A stretch of DNA of 64,000 nucleotides from Macrostomum hystrix (Eukaryota; Platyhelminthes; Macrostomidae): assembly GCA_950097015.1 (NCBI GenBank), contig CATNEN010000001.1:7373001-7437000 (forward strand), read 5' to 3'. How positions within the stretch are numbered: the stretch's first letter is position 1; every line of letters starts with the position of its first letter. Positions 24,601 through 34,061 of the stretch are shown here, one piece after another. Below the pieces are notes generated by a model, which ran no database searches, was not told the DNA's origin, and saw only the letters and a list, made by a program, of their open reading frames with translations. A program made the translations under genes and the position numbers.

Positions 24601-27600
24601 TTTTATTCAGACTCAATGCTTCTATGAAGTCTATTGAACTAGCTGGCTGCTCAACATTTGAGTAAATTTAATTTAATGAGTTTAGGCTCTCTCCACACAC
24701 ACAACAAGACACGCATGATAATGCATGAGAAACATGTGTCTGTCAATCTAAAGACTCGGCAGAATGAGACGGGTAATTTAGAAATTGGAATAATTTATTT
24801 TACTAGCGTGTTTCCCATGGGGTTTTTTTTTATCCCAGTGTCAAGCATTTGATTGTTGGCACAGATATATTATTGCGATTTTCTGGCTTTTATGAGGCTT
24901 TGGGGGAATTTCACTGCCCTAATAGCCTCCAAGTAATAGAATTAATAATAATAGCAGGAGGGCTGCGGGAAATCATTTGGCGACACTAGACCTCCAGCCA
25001 GCGAGGGGGCAATTCTCTGCCCATTTCGCTGACTCCCGAGCACACACGCACACAGATACCGTTCACAGCCATACACTCACATGGGCGTGTACATCTAACT
25101 GAATTTTCTCATCGTCAGGCAGTGTACACTCTCACTGTGCCTTGGAGGTTGGCCCTCAAGGCCCGCCTCCTAATGTACTTTTCTGTGTGTTTTTGCCTGT
25201 GGCATATTATACTGTTTGATTTCTGTGCATTTCATTCTCTTATCCTCACTTCGATTGATAAATAAATTGAGCAATCTTAAATTCGATAGGCTTGAGCTGA
25301 GCAAAATTAAGTAATAAGATAATTTTCAGTTTTTCAGTTATCTACTTATAAGTAGGGTGGTTGGTATCGGAACACAATTTTTTATTTTACTGAGAAAATT
25401 CAAGTATTTCTCTATATTGTCTTAAAACTTTTAAAATTACAAATTATTAAGGAAGGAACGATTCGTTTCCCAGGTGTGGGACACAAAATCGATATTTTTG
25501 ACTGCGATGAAAACTGGGGGACTTACAATCAATATGGAACTCAGCCCTTTATTGATTTGGTGTTTTTAGTCCTCATCGATTTCTCGAGCATCCGCTTCGA
25601 GTTTCTCGTCGATAGGCAGTGTGCTCACTTTGTGTGCTCAAATTTGACTTAAATTCACGCCTCTCGGTGCGAGTACAAAAGTACAAATCCATTGAAATCG
25701 AAAATTTGCACACTAATTAAATTATTTTGCAGGTCCACGACACAGTCGTAAATCAATTACTGTCGAAAATTGATGGAGTCGAGACGCTCAACAATATCCT
25801 GGTCATTGGCATGACGAATCGTAAGGACATGATCGACGAGGCCCTTCTTCGGCCGGGACGCTTCGAGGTCCAGATGGAGATCAGCCTGCCAGACGAGCAC
25901 GGACGGCACCAGATCCTGAGCATTCACACTAACAAGATTCGCGAGAATGGAAAATTAGCCCCGGATGTTGATGTGCGTGAGATTGCCGCCAAGACTAAGA
26001 ACTTTTCTGGCGCTGAACTGGCCGGATTGGTGCGGGCTGCCACGGTTACCGCAATGAACCGCCTGGTGCAGGCTTCCGAGAAGGTTCAGGTGAGACTAGA
26101 CTCACTGATTTCTAGCTTGAGACAAATTAGTCTATTATTAGTACAGTATGTTAGTAATAAGCACTGAAGACCATTGGTTGTAAACACGCTCGCTAGACGA
26201 TGATTTTATGGAGTAAAGTACACTTGTACATGGACTGCAAGCACTGAAGTACACAGACTGCAAGCACTGAAGTACATAGACTGCAAGCACTGAAGTACAT
26301 AGACTGCAAGCACTGAAGTACATAGACTGCAAGCACTGAAGTACATAGACTGCAAGCACTGAAGTACACCGACTGCAAGCACTGAAGTACACAGACTGCA
26401 AGCAGGAAGTACATCGACTGCAAGGACTGAATTACATGGACTTCAAGCACTGAAGTACATCGACTGCAAGCACTGAAGTACACCGACTGCAAGCACTGAA
26501 GTACATCGACTGCAAGCACTGAAGTACAAATGGCTTTAAATAATCATCATATGCTTTGCCTGTAAGCTCTAAAGTAATTAACAAATTATAGAGAGAACCA
26601 AGGTCCCATAGCTCGATTCCACGGTGAGGCCGTATTTATTTGGTGCGCAGCCGCTGAGAGAAGGCTTGGGGGTTTTGTCGTGCAATTTACGCCCTTGAAG
26701 GCCAACCTCCAAGGCACAATGAGAAATTCAGGGCAGATGTGCACACCTGTGTGAGCGTGTGCCTGCGTTCGGTATCTGTGTGCGTCTGTGCTCAGGAGTC
26801 AGCGGAATGGTCAGAATTGCCTTCTCTCTGGCTGCTTAAGGGCACAAGTTATTTTCCTTGAGGTATGGTTCTAACTTGTTCAGACGCTGGGATACAGAGC
26901 TCCTTACACGAGGTAATTCGATATTTTTGCGACGCCCTACCCGCCTCCAATCGTACAAGGTCGATCCGGACGCGATCGACAAGCTGTGCGTCACCCGGCA
27001 CGACTTCATGCACGCCCTGGAGTTCGACATTCGTCCTGCATTCGGCGCCCAAGAGGAGGAACTGGATCGCTACGTCACCGGCGGCTTGGTGCACTGGGGC
27101 GATCCCGTCAGTCACGTGATCGAGCACGGCCTGCTAGCTACCAGAGCTGCCAGGGCCGAAGCTGAAGCTGGCGCTGATTCAGGCCGGCCGGTGGCTCTGC
27201 TGCTTGAGGGGCCGAGAAACAGCGGCAAGACAGCCCTGGCCGTGCACATCGCTCGCCAGGCCGGGTTCTCTTATGTCCGCCTAGCAACTAGCAAGAACAT
27301 GATCGGCTTCAACGAAGTGGCCAAATGCATGGCCGTGAAAAAGTTCTTCGACGATGCGCACAAAGCCAAGCAGGCCGTGGTCATTCTGGACGGCCTTGAG
27401 GGTCTCATCGACTATAGCCCTGTGGGGCCTAGGTATTCCAACTATGTGCTGCAGGTGAGTTTTAAATTCTACTGACATTGCATTCCTTGCTTCTCACCTG
27501 GAGTCGTGCGCCGGTGTCTCGCAACCTCCTACCATTAATCTTGCCTATGTTTATCACCCCGTCTGTTATAATTCTTACAAGGCCCTTCGCGACCTCATCA

Positions 27601-27944
27601 CCGCCCCTTTGCCGCGCAACAAATGCCTACTTCTGTTGGGCACCACAAGCTGCCGCGACGCGCTAGAGGAGTTGGGCCTGGTGCAGTGCTTCACCGCTGG
27701 TAAAATTCACGTGAGCAACCTCACCCAGCCGGAGCATCTGGTCGCAGCTCTTCATCATTTAGAGGCCGCTAAATTCACCGAGAATGAGGTGCGCCAGATT
27801 TATAAATCTGTGTCCGGCTGTCGTTTAAACATCGGCATCAAAGAACTGCTGGACGTCGCTCGCATGACCAACCGTGTTGAAGAGGGCGATCGTGTTCGCT
27901 ACTTCTTGGACCGTCTTAATGAAGACGGCCGTCTAGCTGAGTAG
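15623..27944 (+). CDS. NSF: vesicle-fusing ATPase NSF, complete
   Basis: Seven exons with GT-AG borders and continuous phase: 15623-15720, 16410-16506, 20565-20686, 23196-23892, 25733-26089, 26960-27454, 27582-27944. They sum to 742 aa, against 744 in human. The N domain (aa 1-~200) has [12 protein letters not shown]1 has Walker A GPPGTGKT (aa 253-260), Walker [11 protein letters not shown] (DE at aa ~321-322) and [20 protein letters not shown]2 has Walker A GPRNSGKT (aa 541-548) and a typical divergent Walker B ([10 protein letters not shown]). NSF is the AAA+ ATPase that works with SNAPs to disassemble SNARE complexes after membrane fusion, on cytosolic membrane faces. AATAAA lies at 28093-28098. 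Introns 1-5 are packed with tandem arrays, and intron 2 holds a PACRG-like gene. Intron 6 is only 127 bp. Confidence 0.97.
15900..16315. repeat. 21-bp satellite ATATCTACAGAATTCCACTC (forward block 1)
   Basis: About 19 imperfect tandem copies in NSF intron 1. The same unit recurs in the same orientation at 18776-18975 and in reverse complement at 19335-20372, both in intron 2. Confidence 0.95.
16997..17623 (+). CDS. PACRGL: PACRG-like protein, intronless, nested in NSF intron 2
   Basis: Single-exon ORF of 208 aa. After a Ser-rich N-terminus (aa 1-~28) it carries the PACRGL signature in order: [60 protein letters not shown], and a C-terminal [12 protein letters not shown]. The family is an ARM/HEAT-like helical repeat; PACRG itself is an axonemal inner-junction protein, and PACRGL is less studied. 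ATG at 16997 is chosen because the family match starts soon after it. ATTAAA at 17701 is 78 nt past the stop. It lies wholly inside NSF intron 2 on the same strand. The lack of introns suggests a retroposed origin or intron loss; a trans-spliced or independent 5' UTR cannot be excluded. A pyrimidine-rich tract lies at 16710-16850. Confidence 0.9.
   Translation: MSSSSSSRPSSTGKPSDRLNAQTVPAFGPRGRLTTFQAAYETGLVPCRLQHGSVRHRLSWQQPVDSLDLDPLAVYMAQGLLETKHPYNFLSQQGLQELLSARQAAQQLPTVLPRLVPHLKAALSAQPKQHPNAFDAALKCCILISAAIGPQLNSHLTALLPSMARLMVNGPQSNREAIIGALQHFEANGAPEALAIIKARIPTYTAAV
17701..17706 (+). terminator. ATTAAA polyadenylation signal of the PACRG-like gene
   Basis: ATTAAA 78 nt after the TGA at 17621-17623, preceded by a T-rich stretch. 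The 15-bp array begins about 30 bp further on. Confidence 0.55.
17733..18770. repeat. 15-bp satellite, unit TCCTAGCCTACCCAA
   Basis: About 69 units in NSF intron 2, immediately after the PACRG-like gene. Variants CCCAACCAACCCAAT recur at spaced intervals, giving a higher-order pattern. Period 15 keeps frames open on both strands (Leu-Ala-Tyr-Pro-Ile; Leu-Gly-Leu-Gly-Arg). Confidence 0.97.
18776..18975. repeat. 21-bp satellite, forward block 2
   Basis: About nine degraded copies of the TATCTACAGAATTCCA unit, same orientation as the block in intron 1, following directly on the 15-bp array. Confidence 0.9.
19335..20372. repeat. 21-bp satellite, inverted block (GGAGTGGAATTCTGTAGATA)
   Basis: About 49 copies in NSF intron 2, the reverse complement of the blocks at 15.9 and 18.8 kb. 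From about 19580 to 20370 the copies are nearly identical (recent homogenisation), while 19335-19575 is more variable (ATGGGTT variants, matching the older forward blocks). Confidence 0.97.
20735..21453. repeat. ~21-bp minisatellite GTGAGATGGGACGGATGAG, first block
   Basis: Tandem copies alternating GATGGGACGGATGA, GATTAGAAGGAGGA and GATGAGACGGATGA types in NSF intron 3. The array resumes at 21789 after a SINE insertion. Confidence 0.95.
21454..21788 (+). mobile_element. SINE-A copy, 5'-truncated, inserted in a satellite
   Basis: Begins within the tRNA-like head at CGTTTGCC, has the B box GTTCGATTCC, then the full SINE-A body to GCCCTCCTGCAATTATTATTAT. The 9 bp GATGGGACG flanks both sides (21445-21453 and 21789-21797), consistent with a target duplication, though the satellite itself contains that word. 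Confidence 0.9.
21789..21945. repeat. ~21-bp minisatellite, second block after SINE
   Basis: Continuation of the GTGAGATGGGACGGATGAG array that was split by the SINE at 21454-21788. Confidence 0.9.
22622..23130. repeat. 37-bp minisatellite upstream of NSF exon 4
   Basis: About 13 copies; core GAGCTTCTCTGATTGGTCAG followed by TGAGGGAATGGTTGTTT. It ends about 65 bp before exon 4. Its core is the reverse complement of the array at 24000-24470. Confidence 0.95.
24000..24470. repeat. 38-bp minisatellite downstream of NSF exon 4 (inverted partner)
   Basis: About 12 copies; core CTGACCAATCAGAGAAGCTC followed by ACACAAACCCGTCCCTCA. This core is the exact reverse complement of the core in the array at 22622-23130. 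It starts about 110 bp after exon 4. Confidence 0.95.
24945..25172 (-). mobile_element. SINE-A copy, head missing
   Basis: Minus-oriented SINE-A tail and body (AATAATAGCAGGAGGGCTGC at the left, to GGTTGGCCCTCAAGG at the right). The tRNA-like head is absent, so the copy is 5'-truncated. NSF intron 4. Confidence 0.85.
26225..26530. repeat. 23-bp minisatellite, GCACTGAAGTACATAGACTG
   Basis: About 13 copies in NSF intron 5, with ACACAGACTG, ACATCGACTG and ACACCGACTG variants and one short unit at about 26402. Confidence 0.95.
26590..26840 (+). mobile_element. SINE-A copy, 5'-truncated
   Basis: Starts at ACCAAGGTCCCATAGCTCGA with the B box (GCTCGATTCC), then the SINE-A body to CTCTCTGGCTGCTTAAGG. 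The usual 3' end (GTCTAGTGTCACC onward) is missing. About 120 bp before NSF exon 6. Confidence 0.85.
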
Positions 27945-28092
27945 TTAATAAGCTAAGCAACTTCTCAGATGGAACGGATGACTGATGACGTAACGTTTCT
28001 TATTCACTCGCTTTTGTCATAAATATTAATTACTAGAAATAGACCGTTAGTACATATTAACAATCATAGGTGTCATGTATACTCTGAATCGT

Positions 28093-28098
28093 AATAAA
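28093..28098 (+). terminator. AATAAA polyadenylation signal of NSF
   Basis: Canonical AATAAA 149 nt after the NSF stop at 27942-27944, in an AT-rich 3' UTR. Confidence 0.65.
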
Positions 28099-29744
28099 CT
28101 AAACTTTAGTTTCAGACGAAATTCTTTATTTGTCATTCGTTGTTCGAGCGTATTACTGCACTTCTATCCCTATCTCTAGTCACCGCTAGTTTTTATCATT
28201 TTTATCGCGTTTAAAAAACTTACAATGAAAGCAACTCTACACTGTTCTTGTGCGATTCCGTTGAGCACTCTAAAGATGAAGAACTATTTGAGCATAATAT
28301 TTGATGTTGTGATCTAGTGAAATATTAATTCTCTGGACAACAATGTCTTTTTTGTCTTACCGTATTTTATTTTCACTCTATTTTTACGGATTTAGTATAT
28401 ATTTAAATTTTAAACGAAGTTTTTCCTCTTCTAGAACTTTCCTTTGCATTTTCTGTTGTCATTGTCGATATTTTATTATTTTCTAGTCCACTTTGGCTTT
28501 TTTGCCTTGTTGCTTTATCAATATTTAAGCAATTCTGACTAGATCGGTTTGTTACAATCTGTCACCATAATACGTACGGGCTAAAAAAGGCCGTTGTTTC
28601 CGTCTTGATCTCCCGTTTAATGATTTGTTTCATGCAGCAGCTGGACAAAAATTTATTGTTTAGCCATAGGTATTTGTCTGGTTACTTTATTATTTTATGT
28701 ATCTTTTGTTTTCAGAAATGCAACGAAGAGAAAACCAGGGTACACTTACTACTCTCATCTCTAGGTCGACAATCGTTTTTTGAAAAGCCGTCGAAAATGT
28801 TACCTTTTTTGGTCATAAATGCCTCTTTTTAAAGTAGAAACATAGGCTTTACACAGTCGCCACAATTTTAGTTTTTTGGTTTATAGAATTTTCTGGTTGT
28901 AGCTGCACTATGCTAAATATGTGTTGTTTCTTAATTATACTGAATTTCTTAAATATCTTAATTATAATTATAAAATACTTCTATTTTAGTAGTCGCAAAT
29001 ATAATTCTATCTGGATGGTTTTTGTACCTTGATAGTTGATTATTAGTTGATAGTTAATAAGTTTTATAGCTATTTGTTACTGTTCAAGATAAAGTTCCTT
29101 ACTAAACTCGATTTTTAATAAAAAACCATACGGCAATAAAACAATTAGCTGTTTTATGATTTAGGATTGAACCGGAAAACTAATTAATTACTTACCATAT
29201 TTGAATTGCTAATTCTTAAGCGAAAAGTGTTTTTTGTTTCACTATACATAATCGCCTCTTATGGGAAATTATTGGCTTAGAAAAATCTACGAGAAAATCT
29301 GTCGAAACTGCTTTAACTTCCGGTTAGTTTTTTGTTAAAGTACGCGTGGGAGTTTTCCATGTATTATGTACTGGTAATAGCTGCTGTATCTGTATAAGTC
29401 GTTGACGGTCTATCATAAACTGCACGCGTGTTTACTTGCTGTGTATGCATGCAAGCAAAACAGTTTTTTCCGCATGCATGTGGAATCAGCTGACTCGGGT
29501 TTATAAACGTGAGTAGGCGGCATTATACTGTCGTGCTCGGAAATTTCCTAATTGCACGCGTACAGTTATTGGGAAAACTATTCCCTGACCCTAACCAACG
29601 TACAGTCTGACGTTCACGTGCCACCGATTTGAAGTGTTATTTGCATAATTGGCGAAAACGTAGGAAGACAACAATCAATAAACTCTACTCGTACATGTTA
29701 AATGTACAGTCGACGGGATAGCCGCATTTGACATCTGAAAGCTG
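28099..29744. other. intergenic AT-rich sequence, nothing recognised
   Basis: Short ORFs of no recognisable family; T-rich on the plus strand. Confidence 0.45.
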
Positions 29745-29960
29745 CGTACGGCTGTTCAGTCCATGGACTGGGGGTACGCCAAAACCAACCTCAAATTACC
29801 GCACCTAATGCTGCGGTTCCACTTAGCTCGTAGCTACTGGAGGAACTGAAGGTTAAGTTAAGTGTCTTACTAAGCGATACAAAGTGTTCCAGGACTCGAA
29901 CCCTCGAACTATCAAGACGTGAGTCTCTTTGTCCGACCTCGCCTTGTTGATGTCTTTCTA
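29745..29960 (-). mobile_element. SINE-B copy (tRNA-derived)
   Basis: The minus strand begins near GGCGAGGTCGGACAAAGAG. It then has the B box GGGTTCGAGTCCTGG, AAGACACTTAACTTAACC, and near the 3' side GTACCCCCAGTCCATGGACT. Same block order as the copy at 3090-3345. Confidence 0.7.
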
Positions 29961-30841
29961 TACTATATCGATTATACCAGCGTATTGCTAGACTTTTCCC
30001 GATAAAAAAATCCACTACTCATTGAATTCTGAGCATTGTTTACTACCTGTCATATGAGTTAATCGTTATGCTCATTAGTCGACAAGGTCGTAGCTCATGT
30101 CATAGTACGACATTGCTCATTATCAGTCATGTGGTTGTGCGTCTTTTGCGTATATATGGAAAGAAATAGCTAATATTATTATTTAAAAGCTTGAAAAACA
30201 ATATTCGTATTAATATATCTCCTAGCACGCTACTGTGACTGGGCAGTGACACTAGGAGTATGAGGCTTTTGTAAATATTGCGCTATTCACACTACACAAT
30301 GAGTCACAACCGTCGCGAGATAACGATGGCTATAGGGAGTTGCCCTAGACATGGGCCACCCAACAGGCCTGAGTCCTGAGTCTAGCTGTTGAAGTTTCAA
30401 GGCGAGATGAGTTGAAAAAAATAACATCGCATGCAATGAAATAAGCCGGCTAAGAAGGCTTCTCCCAATATTGCACGCGCTGAAAGCAAGATAGGGTGAA
30501 TTTAGTTCACGCTAAGTACTGTGTCCGTCCTTCTCTTTTCATTTCAAATAAACCCCACCCCACCCCAGTCCTGCTACAACGTACACTGGCCTAAAAGAAA
30601 CTCCTACCCGAATGGGCAGTGTACGCTGCAGCCCATGTACATTCGAACCCCGGGGGGGAGAGTGGAAGATTCACTCCTGCTATGAACAGGCATGCAGACT
30701 CTCCCCAATGGCTTATAAAAAGCTTTAAAAAATCCAATCTCGTCCCCATGGCTCTCGGCTCTCAGCTGACTGCTGGAACCAATAAAAGTGCAAATCTTTC
30801 GATAAAAACAAGGCAAAAATAATAATAATCAGAACTTAACG

Positions 30842-33800
30842 ATGTCAGCTAAACTAAAAAACGACCATAATAATAAACAATCGATTAAATCAGCTGGCAC
30901 AGCTTTTGTCGTCACTGACGCAGCTTGCGATGGCAGTCAAAGTCAATTGTTAGCCGACGATACCCCGATGGAGGACGCCGGTTCGATGCCCGACAGGCTT
31001 CGTAAACGCCTGCTAACACCGAGATCTCGGCCAACCAATGAACAGTTGGATCAGAAGCTGGCGCGGGCGGAGCAAAGGAGACAGGTTAGCGCATCGACTC
31101 ATTTGTCTACTATAGATTGCTTACAATCAGGGGCGTAGCCAGAGGGGGGCAATGCCCCCCCCAATCAGCTGACGAACCTATGTGGCAACCCCTGGTAGTG
31201 GCGCCTCCCCTGTTAGTGGCGCTTCCCTGGTAGTGGCGCTTCCCCTGGTAGTGGCGCTTCCCCTGGTAGTGGCGCTTCCCCTGGTAGTGGCGCCCCCTGG
31301 TAGTGGCGCCCCCTTGTAGTGGCGCCCCCTGGTAGTGGCGCCCCCTGGTAGTGGCGCCCCCTGGTAGTGGCGCCCCCTGGTAGTGGCGCTTCCCCTGTTA
31401 GTGGCGCTTCCCCTGGTAGTGGCGCCCCCCTGGTAGTGGCGGCCCTGGTAGTGGCGCCTCTCCTTGTAGTGGCGCCCGCTGGTAGTGGCGCTCCCTGGTA
31501 GTGGCGCCCCCCAGAGGCTCACGCAACTCACACAATTATCAGACCAAGATACCAAGGAATAATAAAAGTACAAATAATCAGAGAACGCTTTAAAAGTACA
31601 AAAAGTACAATGCAATAAACGAGATCGCCAATTGATAGAATGTTATTAGAATTGTATGCTATTTACTCAACATATCGTAGGTAAAAGCTTTAAAATAAAA
31701 ATTTGCGAACTTTTTGTTTTGACGCAATTAACCAGAAAACTTGCGCTGAGGTGCAATTTAAGAAAATCGTTTATCCTGCTTCTACGAGCCGTAATTGCAC
31801 CAGTATTAACGTGAAGTTCTATCGCGAGACATATCGCGCAATTGATCCTGAAACCCTTGGAAAACGTGCCTACATCTATGCGACCTTGCTAATTGCATTG
31901 TAAATGTTTCTGCTGACCACTTTTTAATGAATACGCTACAATTTCCTAAATTATTATTTATAAAAAGGTCGACACTCAAACTACTCTACTGATGCATCAT
32001 TTGGCAGTAGTGCAGTGTGATAATGATAACTATATCATTTATCTATGAACTGCGACTCTTCAGAAACAATTTGACAAGCGCGCCGCTAGCGCCAGAGAAG
32101 CCGAAGCGCGGTGCCGCAGAGTCGCTGAAGCGATGGAAGCTCTTCACGCCAGACGTCCAGAGTCGCGCGCCCAGGTCGTGCAACGCTACGCTCGCCTGCG
32201 TCACGATCTGCAAGTTGTGCTAGGGCGTTTCAACAGTGAGGTTGAGCGCACCAACTGCGCTCTGTTTTCTGGTGCGCCGCTATTGGCTTTCGGCGGCGGT
32301 CTGGGCTATTCACCGCCGACTTCGTCAACATCGGCATCAACTCCAGCAGCCGCAGCTCATCATGCCACTTCTGCTAGGTCAACAGCGCTAGCGTCAACAG
32401 CTGAAGATCAAACCAGTCAATACAAGCATCGGCCCGGTACAGCTTTTGTTGTCTCCCACCTAAATAACCATCAGAGTGAGGCTGCGGCGGCCGCAGCTGC
32501 GGCTGCTGCAGCTGCCACGGCAGGTAAATCGGAAATGCCAGCCAGACTGAGGCAGCGTCTGGCGGCCTATCCGCGGCGGCGCGGCCGGCACGAGCTGAAG
32601 ATGGCGCTGGAAAAGAAGTTGGCCGATGCGCAGCGCAGGAAGGAGGTTCGAGTTGTATAGTCTGTTCTAATTGGCTGCATGTACATTACAAACACCAATA
32701 TAGTCTAATTTATCTTGTTTTGTAGTCCTGTGGTATGCTAATGCATGTTTTTAAGGTGGTTAGTGTCAGAGCATTCGATTCTTCAGGGTTCCTGAGTTCG
32801 AATCCGCTGGGGGCCACCATTTGGAGCGCAGCAGGGAAAGACGGCTTGAAAGCTGGCCATGCGATTTTTTCGCTCTTGCGGGCCAACCAACCCAGGGCAC
32901 AATGAAATCTGCACTGCCTGAGTATGAGAAAGTGAGGGCAGATCGGGCAGGGTTCGCTCTTGCGGGCCAACCACCCCAGGGCACAATGAGATCTACACTG
33001 CCTGAGTATGAGAAAGTGAGGGCAGATCGGGCAGGGTTCGCTCTTGCGGGCCAACCACCCCAGGGCACAATGAGATCTACACTGCCTAAATATGAGAAAG
33101 TGAGGGCAGATCGGGCAGGGTTCGCTCTTGCAGGCCAACCACCCCAGGGCACAATGAGATCTACACTGCCTGAGTATGAGAAAGTGAGGGCAGATCGGGC
33201 AGGGTTCGCTCTTGCGGGCCAACCACCCCAGGGCACAATGAGATCTACACTGCCTGAGTATGAGAAAGTGAGGGCAGATCGGGCAGGGTTCGCTCTTGCA
33301 GGCCAACCACCCCAGGGCACAATGAGATCTACACTGCCTGAGTATGAGAAAGTGAGGGCAGATCGGGCAGGGTTCGCTCGCTGCGGGTCAACTGTCGAAT
33401 GTGAAAGTGAATTAGGACAATATGTTTACGTTCTTTATTACTGCAGGATGAAATCTGAAATCAAAATGCGAATTTTCTGTTCAATAGAATGTCTCTAATT
33501 CAGTACTACTTGACCTATTACCTATTTCTCTAATTTCTCTTTAGCGCTATGAACAGCGACGGGCCGAGTCTATTAAAGAAACGGAGGAACGTTGTCGCCG
33601 AATCTCGGAGACCATGGAGGAAATTAGTCTGCAAGAGGCACCTGAAAACCAGCAACAAGCTTTAGCGCAGCAGCAGCAGCAGGACCAAACTGCGTCGCGT
33701 GTGTTTTACAGACGCGTGGCCAAATTGCAAGTCGATCTGGACTGCATGTTCACAAAGTTTAATAAAGAGATTGTGACGGTTCGCGGTCGCCCAGTGGAAT

Positions 33801-33961
33801 TGCTGGAGACTCTGGAGTGGCCACCGATGACACCGCAGCAGCAGCAGCAGCAGCAGGGACCTGCTGAACAATTGGAAGAGAAACCGCTGGGCATTGCCTG
33901 TCAGACTGACAGTCAAGTTTGCAAGAATTGCGGCAGAGATCCGAATGCTCAGGTGCAATAA
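30842..33961 (+). CDS. double stathmin-like-module protein
   Basis: Three exons, all phase 0: 30842-31084, 32064-32645, 33545-33961; 413 aa. Two copies of one module are visible: aa ~19-160 and ~206-370. Each runs GTAFVV, then MP(D/A)RLR(K/Q)RL, then a charged helix (LARAEQRRQKQFDKR...CRRV against LADAQRRKERYEQRR...CRRI), then a Y-x-R...L-x-x-DL...FN-x-E segment. The start resembles stathmin (an A-F cap strand, then L-x-x-KL-x-x-AE-x-RR), so tubulin binding is possible, but this is inference. Poly-Ala and poly-Gln runs separate the parts. The C-terminus has CKNCGRD. Both introns cut the same residue position in each module. The second donor (GTTCGA) is weak. AATAAA is at 34056-34061. Confidence 0.75.
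31186..31515. repeat. 17-20 bp minisatellite, CCCCTGGTAGTGGCGC
   Basis: About 17 copies with GCTTCCCCTGGTAGTG and GCCCCCTGGTAGTG variants, in intron 1 of the double-module gene, right after a GGGGGGCAATGCCCCCC hairpin-like stretch at about 31145. Confidence 0.95.
32752..33410 (+). mobile_element. SINE-A-related element with internal 84-bp tandem expansion
   Basis: The head carries TTAGTGTCAGAGCATTCG and the B box CTGAGTTCGAATCC. The body follows SINE-A throughout in diverged form (GGAGCGCAGCAGGGAAAGAC, GGGCCAACCACCCCAGGGCA, CTGCCTGAGTATGAGAAAGT). One 84-bp body segment is repeated six times in tandem (e.g. starts at about 32954, 33038, 33122, 33206, 33290), nearly identical. Intron 2 of the double-module gene. 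Confidence 0.85.
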
Positions 33962-34055
33962 GTAAATTAACTTTAATTGCAGAAGACATAAACCAAAAAT
34001 CTTAAAATTTGAGTGGTATGAACCGTTTATGAAACATTATTTAAGACTAACTTGC

Positions 34056-34061
34056 AATAAA
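34056..34061 (+). terminator. AATAAA polyadenylation signal of the double-module gene
   Basis: AATAAA 95 nt after the TAA at 33959-33961. Confidence 0.6.

Noticed and set aside
32821-33498. 225-codon repetitive frame and its antisense shadows
   Set aside because: It follows the 84-bp SINE-derived tandem units and spans SINE head to intron.
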